Part shown: positions 17,822-24,697 of the stretch, one piece after another | Layout: the number at the start of each line of letters is the position of its first letter | How positions within the stretch are numbered: the first letter of the stretch is position 1 | NCBI RefSeq assembly: GCF_026008495.1 | Contig: NZ_BQUN01000015.1 | Coordinates: 1-53,129, forward strand | DNA length: 53,129 nucleotides | Direction of reading: 5' to 3' | From: Streptomyces sp. A012304 | Lineage (GTDB): Bacteria; Actinomycetota; Actinomycetes; Streptomycetales; Streptomycetaceae | Notes under the pieces: generated by a model | What the model was told of the DNA's origin: nothing | Database searches by the model: none | The model's input: only the letters and a program-made list of their open reading frames with translations | Made by a program: the position numbers and the translations under genes

Positions 17822-19354
17822 GTGTCAGCGGAAGGGGGAGCCGTGGCAGTGCCGCCTCAGGGCGATGCTCCGCAGTATGGCGGAGCCGCCGGGCAGCAGC
17901 CCGGCGGGCAGCCGCAGGGCCGGCAGCAGGTGCCGGCGCTGACGGAGGAGATGCTGATCCGCAACGGCGGAGACAGCGGCGGGCGTTCCCGCAATCCGTT
18001 CCGCCGCAAGAAGCCCGCCGACCCGCCCGCCCCGCCCAACCCGTGGCTGGACGCGGCCGGTTCGGCGCCGGGTGGTGCCGCAGCCTCGGCCAACGGGCAC
18101 GGGGCCCCTCGGCAACAGGTCTCCGGCCAAGCAGTTCTGACGGGGCAGCGACTCGACGAGCAGCGCTCCCCGGAGCCCGCCGAGCCCACCGGCAAGAAGG
18201 GCAAGAAGGGCAAGCAGACCGAGGCCCCGACGGGCAACGGCTGGTTCCACAACCCCTTCGCCAAGCCCAAGACGTCCTCGTCGGCCGGCGACCGCTCGAA
18301 CGTCTCCTCGGCGCAGATGTGGGCCGGCCCGCGCCGCGGCATCCTGGTGCGCCGCCTGCTGGGCCTGTTCGCCGTCTTCCTGCTGCTGTTCCTGTTCGCC
18401 AAGATCAACGGCAAGGCGAGCAAGGCGCAGGTGGACGCGGCCGTGGACGCCCGGGTGAAGGCCTCCGCGCAGAACTTCCCCCACGGGGCCGCCGTCATGT
18501 GGTCGGCGCCGCTGGTGAAGATCTTCGCCACGTACGACACCGAGCACGCCGACGAACGTTCCCGCGCGCTGGAGCCGTACGCCATCAACGGGCTGGACCA
18601 GCAGCTCGGTTGGAACGGGCAGGGCAAGCAGACCGTCATCGACCTGGTGATGAGCGACGAGGTCGAGGTCACCGACGCCAACCGGGGCGTCGTACGGGGC
18701 ACCGTGCAGGTGCAGGACGGCTCCTGGCGGTGTGTCGCCGTGCCGCTGTTCATGGTCAAGCGTGGTGGGGCGACCGCCTTCGGACTGACGGCCGCGCCCG
18801 TCTACGTGCCGTGCGCGGGACTGACGTCGCCGCCGCAGAGCACCTCGAGCGGCAAGTCCAACGACGCCGCGCTGTCCGAGACCCTCCGCACCGACCTGCT
18901 GCCGCCGTTCCTCGCCGCCTGGGTGCAGAGCGACACCGTGAACCTGAACCGCTACCTGCTGCCCGGCACCGTCTCCTTCGGCCTCGGCGGCGCCTACACC
19001 GGCTCCGGAGAGGGCGGACGCCCGACGGTGGAGACCGTGTACGTCCCGGTCGCGGACAAGGGACAGGACCCCAACCGCCGTACGGTCACCTTCACCACGA
19101 CGCTGCTGGGCACCGACGGCAAGGCGGCCCAGCTGTCGACGTACCAGGTGGCCATCGTGAAGAAGAACGGCCAGTGGTACTTCGCCTCCGACCCCACGCC
19201 GGCCGTCGGCACCGTGGGCGGTGACCAGCTGCCCAACGTCCAGCCGTCACAGGGGACGGGCGGAATGTACTCGCAGAGTCCCGCTCCTTACCCCAGTGCA
19301 ACAACATCGACAGACGTGCAACAGCCGTCGCCCAGCGCATCCGCTACTCCATGA
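17822..19354 (+). CDS. TcpC/VirB8-like conjugation channel protein
   Basis: A 510-aa bitopic protein. The first 175 residues are cytoplasmic, Gln/Gly/Pro and Lys rich (two KKGKKGK-type stretches), followed by one membrane helix near 180-197 (LGLFAVFLLLFLFAKI) and an outer region made of two NTF2-like halves (about 215-330 and 350-470, the second with LPPFLAAWVQSDTVNLNRYLLPG and NGQWYFASDPTP). This matches TcpC of Gram-positive conjugation systems, a VirB8 relative that nucleates the channel. Candidate starts are GTG 17822 (leaderless), 17843 and 17849 (behind GGGGGAG). It heads the secretion locus. Confidence 0.75.
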   Translation: MSAEGGAVAVPPQGDAPQYGGAAGQQPGGQPQGRQQVPALTEEMLIRNGGDSGGRSRNPFRRKKPADPPAPPNPWLDAAGSAPGGAAASANGHGAPRQQVSGQAVLTGQRLDEQRSPEPAEPTGKKGKKGKQTEAPTGNGWFHNPFAKPKTSSSAGDRSNVSSAQMWAGPRRGILVRRLLGLFAVFLLLFLFAKINGKASKAQVDAAVDARVKASAQNFPHGAAVMWSAPLVKIFATYDTEHADERSRALEPYAINGLDQQLGWNGQGKQTVIDLVMSDEVEVTDANRGVVRGTVQVQDGSWRCVAVPLFMVKRGGATAFGLTAAPVYVPCAGLTSPPQSTSSGKSNDAALSETLRTDLLPPFLAAWVQSDTVNLNRYLLPGTVSFGLGGAYTGSGEGGRPTVETVYVPVADKGQDPNRRTVTFTTTLLGTDGKAAQLSTYQVAIVKKNGQWYFASDPTPAVGTVGGDQLPNVQPSQGTGGMYSQSPAPYPSATTSTDVQQPSPSASATP

Positions 19355-19357
19355 GAA

Positions 19358-19439
19358 CCGTCTATACATAGTGAGAGATCGCGGGACGGGCGGCCCCAAC
19401 GGGGGGAACTCGGATGCCGCATCCAGGTTGTGTATATAC
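19358..19439 (+). promoter_or_regulatory. Two regulon boxes before the pilin-like gene
   Basis: ccgtctatac at 19358-19367 directly behind the TcpC-like stop, and gtgtatatac at 19430-19439. Both contain a TATAC-type -10. The second lies 64 bases before the next start and gives a plausible promoter of its own for the small protein. Confidence 0.5.
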
Positions 19440-19502
19440 GATCAGCTCGCGCGAGTACGTAGCTCCATGCGCGTCACGCAGAAGAGGAACAGGAAACCCA
19501 TC

Positions 19503-19796
19503 ATGCTGAGCCAGCAGCTCCTGGCCAACGCGGCCGACATGCACGTCTACCTCGCGGACTCCAACCAGATCACCACGAAGACCAGCAGCATCGGCAAGGC
19601 CATCCTGGCCGCCACGGTGGTGTTCGCCGTCGTCGCCGCGTTCTTCACGCAGGCGCAGCGCAAGTGGATGGTCGTCGTCACCATCCTGCTGATCGGCAGC
19701 TTCACCTTCATGATCGTCGACGACCCGAAGACGCTGCTCGACGAGGGCGGCGACTTCATCAAGACCAACCTCTGGGACCCGATCCTGAGTTCCTGA
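19503..19796 (+). CDS. Small two-helix membrane protein, pilin-like (VirB2/TrbC position)
   Basis: A 97-aa protein with a short polar N-terminus (MLSQQLLANAADMHVYLADS) and two membrane helices (AILAATVVFAVVAAFFTQAQ and WMVVVTILLIGSFTFMIV) with a short basic loop between them, ending in an acidic tail. Size, topology and location between a VirB8-like and a VirB3-like gene match the pilin or TcpD slot of type IV systems. ATG 19503 follows AGGAA; an upstream ATG at 19468 is also in frame. It has its own promoter box and is followed by a hairpin, so it may be made in greater amounts than its neighbours. Confidence 0.7.
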   Translation: MLSQQLLANAADMHVYLADSNQITTKTSSIGKAILAATVVFAVVAAFFTQAQRKWMVVVTILLIGSFTFMIVDDPKTLLDEGGDFIKTNLWDPILSS

Positions 19797-19809
19797 TCCG
19801 ACAACCCGG

Positions 19810-19834
19810 CCGGGCGGTCCTCGCGACCGCCCGG
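19810..19834 (+). terminator. Hairpin behind the pilin-like gene
   Basis: Arms CCGGGCGGTC and GACCGCCCGG (10 perfect pairs) with a five-base loop, 14 bases after the stop and before the next gene of the same strand. It may partly terminate or stabilise the upstream message. Confidence 0.65.
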
Positions 19835-19877
19835 CACCGGTCGTTTGCGCCGTGACCACTGGGAGGGGTGAGGTGCG

Positions 19878-20426
19878 ATGAGCGACGAGTCCGTGACCCT
19901 GCGGGACTACACCGAGGCGTTCAAGGTCAAGAAGGCGCTGCGCAAGGTCGGCAAGGCGAACATTCCGCTCAAGGAAGGCCTGTTCGTCGACGACATCAAG
20001 ATCTTCGCCCTCACCTTCTTCGTGTGGGTCCTGGCGTACAACATGATCTTCGCGCCGCCGATCAAGGTCGTGGCGCATCTGTTCGGCATGAGCGCTCCGA
20101 AGGGCGTCCCCTATCTCTTCGTGCTCTTCGTGCCGCCCGTCTTCGCGGTGGCCGCCTCCCGCCGTCCGATCCGCCACAACCTCGGCATCTTCGGGCTGGT
20201 GCGGGCGCAGTTCCGCGACTGGATGGACGACCCCGTGCACCGCAAGGGCGTGCCGGTGCGCAAGGGTCACGGCCCCCGGGCCTACCGGATCACGCTGTGG
20301 CGGGCCAAGCCCGACCTGCTGCCGGGCCTCGCCCCCCGCACGCCCCTGCCCAACGGGTGGCACTCCGTCACCCCGTCCCCGGAAGCGCTGGAACAGCGGC
20401 AGCCGACCAGCACACGGAAGGCCTGA
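19878..20426 (+). CDS. VirB3/PrgI/TcpE-like inner membrane protein
   Basis: A 182-aa protein with two closely spaced helices (IFALTFFVWVLAYNMIFA near 46-63 and YLFVLFVPPVFAVAASR near 80-98) and a basic cytoplasmic tail. The pattern, a short N-terminus, helix pair and position immediately before the VirB4 ATPase, is that of PrgI/TcpE proteins, Gram-positive counterparts of VirB3. ATG 19878 follows GGGAGGGGTGAGG. The gap to the ATPase gene is three bases, so both are in one operon. Confidence 0.7.
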   Translation: MSDESVTLRDYTEAFKVKKALRKVGKANIPLKEGLFVDDIKIFALTFFVWVLAYNMIFAPPIKVVAHLFGMSAPKGVPYLFVLFVPPVFAVAASRRPIRHNLGIFGLVRAQFRDWMDDPVHRKGVPVRKGHGPRAYRITLWRAKPDLLPGLAPRTPLPNGWHSVTPSPEALEQRQPTSTRKA

Positions 20427-20429
20427 CAG

Positions 20430-23108
20430 GTGAAGAACGTCGTCTCCCGTCTCATCCCGGACGGTTACCAGGCGCCGTCCCGCATCGGCTACCGGTACCT
20501 GGACGATTCGATCCTGCTGGACGCCGACGGGGCGTACACCCTGGTCAGCGTCCCCACCCGCAGCTGGGAGCTGATGAGCCCGCTGGACAAGCGGGCCGGC
20601 CTCGCCCAGGTGTACGCGGGTCTGTCCGGCCTGCCCCGCGGGGCGGCCCACCAGACGCGTCTGATCACCACCGAGTTCCCGTTCAACGCCGACATGTGGG
20701 CGCAGCGGCTGGACGAGCGCACCCAGCGCCAGGGCATCCCGGCCCCGGGCTGGCCCGGCCTGCTCGCCGACACCCGCGACCGCATCAACGACGCGGTCTG
20801 GCCCATCAAGCGGGTCTATCTCGTCGTACGGCTCGGCGACCGCGCCTCCTACAACGGCGCCTGGGGACGGCTCCAGCGCGCCTTCGAGCAGATGCGCAAG
20901 CCGCTGGAGCTGGACGACGAGATGCCGCCCCTCGACGAGATCGAGGTGTGGCACGACCAGGCCGGCGACGTCCGCAACACCCTGGCCGGCTCCCCGCTGC
21001 GCTGCCAGCCCGTGGGCCGGCAGGAGGCGGAGATGCTGCTGCTGCACCTCACGCATCCCGGGCTGCACGCCCCCGACCCCTCGGCGGTGGCCCCGCAGCG
21101 CTACGGGCCGGGCGAGCTCCAGGCCCTGTGCGGCGGCGAGGTGACCCGCGAGCCCCTCGGGCGGATCGGCAAGTACGACTACAAGTGCCTGCGCCACGAG
21201 ACGGTCACCGGCACCTCGTACCAGATCTGGTTCGCCTTCTCGCTGGGCCCGGAGGAGATCAGCTTCCCCGGCACGCTGTGGCTGCACCGCACCGACGCGC
21301 TGCCGTTCCCGATCGTGCAGTCGATCGGCTTCGAGATCCAGGAGCTGAACGACACCCGCAAGGACGCCGACAAGGCGCTGCGCAACGTCGAGGAGCAGTT
21401 CTTCAACGACAAGGAGGCGGGCGTCTCCACCGACCTGACGTACCACCAGAAGCGTGAGCTGGCCACGCAGATGAAGTACATGGTCGACCACCACCGCACG
21501 CCGTTCATCCGGATGCGCGCCCTGTTCGGCGTCTCCGACACCGACAAGGACCGGCTGCGGGAGAACGCCCGTGACTTCGTGCGCGCGATGCGCGAGGCCG
21601 GCTACACGGTGGACGCGCCGCCCACGCACCAGAAGTTCTTCTTCTACGAGTCGCTGCCCGGCGGCCGCCCCCTGGACACCGACTACATCCGGCGCGTCCC
21701 GCTGGACTACCTCGCCTCCGGCATGCCGCACATCTCGCCCTCGGTGGGCGACGGCGAGGGCCTCTACCAGGGCTACACCATCGGCGCCGGCGGCCAGCCC
21801 GCCGAGCCGGTCTTCGTCGACCACATGCTGTACGCGACGCAGTCGCAGCTCGCCCCGACCGAGGGCGTGCCCGGCGACCCCGGCGGCGGCAAGACCGTCA
21901 GCCGCGGCCTGAAGCCGGTCTGGGAGGACGCGCTGCGCGGCATCACCCAGGTGGTGTGGGACCCCAAGGGCGACTACCTGGTGCTGAAGAAGTACGCCGC
22001 CGACCTGGGCCTCAACCCCGACAAGATCATCTGTGTCAACGTCTACGACGCCGAGGCGGGCATGCTCGACCCGGCCGCCCAGGCGGAGACCCCGGAGGAC
22101 GCGGCGCAGCTGATGCGCGAGACGCTGCTGCGGCTCGTGCCCGACCTGCTGGCCGGCCAGAACGGCAGCGACTTCGGCGACGTGATCCGCCAGGCCGTCG
22201 GCGCGGCCATCAACGAGGGCGACGGCTCCACCTACCTGATGCGGGTCGTGGAGATCCTGGAGGCCTGGGAGAAGCTGCCGCCCTCGCCGACCAACATCAA
22301 CCAGGAGCGCTGCCGGCAGTTCTCCGGTCCGCCCGCGCGCCGCTACCGCGAGGTGTCCCGCACCAAGCTGGGCCAGCTGGTCTTCGGCCGCTCCCCGCGG
22401 CCGTTCCGCATCCCCGTCGGCTACACCGTGATCTTCTGCACGCTCGGCCTCCAGATGCCGGACCCGGGCAAGCCGCCGGAGATGATGTCGGAGCGCGAGC
22501 TGTTGTCCGACGTGATCTCGGGTCTGATGGCGGACAACACCTGGAACATCATGGCCACCCTCGACCCGGCGATCCCCAAGGCGATCACCTGGGACGAGTG
22601 GCACACCAGCAAGGACAACCCGCGCGCCCGGACCCTGGTGGACCGCATCAAGCGTCTGGGCCGTTCCCGCAACACCTTCCTGCGGCTGATCTCGCAGTCC
22701 GCGGGCGACTTCGACTCCAGCTTCGTCACCGGTGTGTGGGCCTTCGGCACGACGTCGAAGGAGGAGGCGATCAAGACCTGCGAGTTCCTCGGCGCCGAGG
22801 TCAACGACGCCAACGTGGGCACGATCCTGTCGCTGAGCTCCAGCGGCAAGGGTGTCTGCGTCTTCAAGGACCGCACGGGCAAACTCGCCCGGGTCAAGGT
22901 CGAGTTCATCCACGACTTCGTGCTGGACATCTTCGACACGAACCCGGAGAAGGACCCGGACAAGATGGCCCGCATCATCGCCGAGATCTTCGGCGAGGAG
23001 GCGGCCGGCGCGCGCCGGGAGATGGAGGCGAAGAAGGGCGGACCGGGCGGCAACGGTTCGAACGAGGACGACGATCCCGTGCCGCCGGAGGCGCTGCTCG
23101 GGGTGTGA
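20430..23108 (+). CDS. VirB4/TraC-like secretion ATPase
   Basis: An 892-aa AAA ATPase, the motor of type IV secretion. The N-terminal 430 residues form the domain that contacts the membrane partners; the Walker A is GDPGGGKT near residue 482, and the Walker B-like strand is AITWDEWHTS near 716, followed by the RASDL-equivalent FLRLISQSAGDF. The C-terminal tail is acidic (NGSNEDDDPVPPEALLGV). The GTG at 20430 is three bases after the previous gene with AGG upstream. It is larger than many VirB4 but in the normal range for TcpF/TraC types. Hexameric, membrane associated. Confidence 0.88.
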   Translation: MKNVVSRLIPDGYQAPSRIGYRYLDDSILLDADGAYTLVSVPTRSWELMSPLDKRAGLAQVYAGLSGLPRGAAHQTRLITTEFPFNADMWAQRLDERTQRQGIPAPGWPGLLADTRDRINDAVWPIKRVYLVVRLGDRASYNGAWGRLQRAFEQMRKPLELDDEMPPLDEIEVWHDQAGDVRNTLAGSPLRCQPVGRQEAEMLLLHLTHPGLHAPDPSAVAPQRYGPGELQALCGGEVTREPLGRIGKYDYKCLRHETVTGTSYQIWFAFSLGPEEISFPGTLWLHRTDALPFPIVQSIGFEIQELNDTRKDADKALRNVEEQFFNDKEAGVSTDLTYHQKRELATQMKYMVDHHRTPFIRMRALFGVSDTDKDRLRENARDFVRAMREAGYTVDAPPTHQKFFFYESLPGGRPLDTDYIRRVPLDYLASGMPHISPSVGDGEGLYQGYTIGAGGQPAEPVFVDHMLYATQSQLAPTEGVPGDPGGGKTVSRGLKPVWEDALRGITQVVWDPKGDYLVLKKYAADLGLNPDKIICVNVYDAEAGMLDPAAQAETPEDAAQLMRETLLRLVPDLLAGQNGSDFGDVIRQAVGAAINEGDGSTYLMRVVEILEAWEKLPPSPTNINQERCRQFSGPPARRYREVSRTKLGQLVFGRSPRPFRIPVGYTVIFCTLGLQMPDPGKPPEMMSERELLSDVISGLMADNTWNIMATLDPAIPKAITWDEWHTSKDNPRARTLVDRIKRLGRSRNTFLRLISQSAGDFDSSFVTGVWAFGTTSKEEAIKTCEFLGAEVNDANVGTILSLSSSGKGVCVFKDRTGKLARVKVEFIHDFVLDIFDTNPEKDPDKMARIIAEIFGEEAAGARREMEAKKGGPGGNGSNEDDDPVPPEALLGV

Positions 23109-23188
23109 GCGGGGCGGCTCCGCCCCCACCGCGAGCGGGTCCGCCCGCCCGCACCGGGAGCGGGCCCGTCCGCCCACCCTGGGCGGAT

Positions 23189-23218
23189 CCGTCCCCGCCG
23201 GGTCGCCGGCGGGGACGG
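23189..23218. terminator. Bidirectional terminator hairpin
   Basis: A perfect 13-base-pair hairpin with the loop GTCG (arms CCGTCCCCGCCGG and CCGGCGGGGACGG) between the convergent ATPase and lipoprotein genes. Confidence 0.8.
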
Positions 23219-23226
23219 ACCGGGGA

Positions 23227-23820
23227 CTACGACTGGTTCAGGTCGTAGCTGAGGCGGGTGATGTGTCCGTTGTCCGCCGAGGTGCCCGGGCTGCCGATGG
23301 CCATGCCCGTGAGCCACTTGCCGTCACTGGTTTTGACCTTGAAGGTGAACTTGAATTGGTTGTCGCCCGCGACCGTCTCGTCCCCCGCGTCGACGACCGT
23401 CAGGGTGGATGCCTCGACCGTGTTGTTGCGGGTGATCGCGCTGAAGAAGGCCTTCTTCTCGGCGGGGTCCATCTTCGCCGGGTAGACGACCGAGGCCCCG
23501 TCGTTGCTGCGGTTGGACCAGCCGGGGTCGCCCTCCTCGCGGGGCGTGTAGGTGAAGTAGTCGGTCCACTGCTTGGGATCGTCCGACATCCACGAGCGGT
23601 ACTTGCCGTCCTGCGGGGTGCGCAGCGCGGTCAGGAGGTTGACGACCTGGAGGCGCCAGGGCGCCTTCTGGAACGGGTCGGCCTGCGCGGTCGCGGAGGC
23701 CGACGGCGTGTCCTTGCCGTCGCCGCCCCCTCCGCCACTGTCGCCGCCTCCGCAGCCGGCCAGTGCCAGTGCCGTCACGGCGACGAGCACCGCACCCTTG
23801 GTTCGCCTTGCCTTCAGCAC
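23227..23820 (-). CDS. Lipoprotein, NTF2-like fold, secretion locus
   Basis: A 197-aa lipoprotein. The signal peptide ends in the lipobox LALAGC near residue 23, then a Gly/Ser linker and a domain of about 140 residues starting DPFQKAPWRLQVVNLLTALR and ending in WLTGMAIGSPGTSADNGHIT. The mix of helix then antiparallel strands suggests the same NTF2-like class as the TcpC-type proteins. Start GTG 23820 has ACGGAG 5 bases upstream. It lies in the type IV-like locus on the opposite strand, 45 bases behind the membrane protein gene, with which it likely forms an operon. No known function. Confidence 0.65.
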   Translation of the reverse strand: MLKARRTKGAVLVAVTALALAGCGGGDSGGGGGDGKDTPSASATAQADPFQKAPWRLQVVNLLTALRTPQDGKYRSWMSDDPKQWTDYFTYTPREEGDPGWSNRSNDGASVVYPAKMDPAEKKAFFSAITRNNTVEASTLTVVDAGDETVAGDNQFKFTFKVKTSDGKWLTGMAIGSPGTSADNGHITRLSYDLNQS

Positions 23821-23865
23821 GCTGTCTCCGTTTCGCGTCCGGGGAGTTGTCTTCGGGGCCGGGGG

Positions 23866-24567
23866 TCAGCCCTGGGGGTCGGTCTGATTCTTCGGGTAGA
23901 CCAGGCGGATGATCACCGGTGCCCCGGACGGCGTGGTGTAGCCCTCCGCCTCGCCGGTGAGCGGGGCGCCGGTGGCTGCGCGCACCCTGACGGTGAAGCG
24001 GACCGTCCAGCCCTGCTCGGTGTCGGTGGACGCGGTGACCGTGAGACCGGCGGGGTCCACGGCGCCGCCGCGGGACACCGCGGTGAGCACCTTGTCCGTG
24101 TCGGCCGTCGGCAGGCCGTGGTACGGGACCCGGGCCAGTCCGTCGGGCCGGTCCGCCCCGGGATCGCCGGGCGACAGCGGGGTGTAGGTGAGGCCGTCGG
24201 TCTCGGCGGAGGCGCCGGGGAACCAGCGCGTGCCGTTCTTCCGTACGGCGTCGGTCAGGAAGGCGACGAGCACGGCCCGCCGGGCCTGGACGGCCGCGGA
24301 GGCCGTCGGCTGGGGGCCGGCGGACGCGGTTCCCGCGCCGGCTCCGGCCGTGGCGCCCGCGCCGGCTCCGGCCGCGGATCCCGAGTCGGCGGGCGGCGCG
24401 GGCATGGTCTGCTGCGTGATGATCAGGCCCCCGCCCACGAAGAGCGCCATCAGGCCGAACACCGCGCCGAGGAAGACGAGTACGGGTTTGGTGCCGCGGC
24501 GCAGGTTCTCGAGCGCGCTCTGGTGGATCGACGGCACGTCGCCCCGTCCGCGGGGGTCGTACCCCAT
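23866..24567 (-). CDS. Single-pass membrane protein, NTF2-like outer domain
   Basis: A 233-aa protein with a short cytoplasmic N-terminus, one membrane helix near residues 29-50 (VLVFLGAVFGLMALFVGGGL), a low-complexity Gly/Ala/Pro linker and an outer domain of 140 residues (AVLVAFLTDAVRKNGTRWFPG, YTPLSPGDPG, GWTVRFTVRVRAATGAPLTGEA). The layout copies the TcpC-like protein and the lipoprotein next to it, so it probably joins the outer part of the channel. The ATG at 24567 follows GGGGGCAG. Divergent from the VirB6-like gene, sharing a 130-base promoter region. Confidence 0.65.
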   Translation of the reverse strand: MGYDPRGRGDVPSIHQSALENLRRGTKPVLVFLGAVFGLMALFVGGGLIITQQTMPAPPADSGSAAGAGAGATAGAGAGTASAGPQPTASAAVQARRAVLVAFLTDAVRKNGTRWFPGASAETDGLTYTPLSPGDPGADRPDGLARVPYHGLPTADTDKVLTAVSRGGAVDPAGLTVTASTDTEQGWTVRFTVRVRAATGAPLTGEAEGYTTPSGAPVIIRLVYPKNQTDPQG

Positions 24568-24649
24568 CGTCTGCCCCCTGTCACTACGTCGACCTCATAC
24601 GACCCTGAAAGCACGACAGCTCTGTCGGAGCCGCGTGCTAACGTCTTTA

Positions 24650-24659
24650 GCGTATATAC
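24650..24659 (+). promoter_or_regulatory. Regulon box before the VirB6-like gene
   Basis: gcgtatatac, followed by acatcggg. The TATACA part can act as a -10 with a transcript start near 24667, 31 bases before the coding start. One of nine related boxes in the locus. Confidence 0.5.
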
Positions 24660-24697
24660 ACATCGGGTGAAAGTCCTAGGAGCCACGGGGGATCCGC

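Noticed and set aside
19362..23177. 1271-residue minus-strand frame opposite the VirB4 gene
   Set aside because: Codon use and composition (Arg/Leu/Val runs) are those of an antisense shadow; the plus-strand proteins have clear domains.
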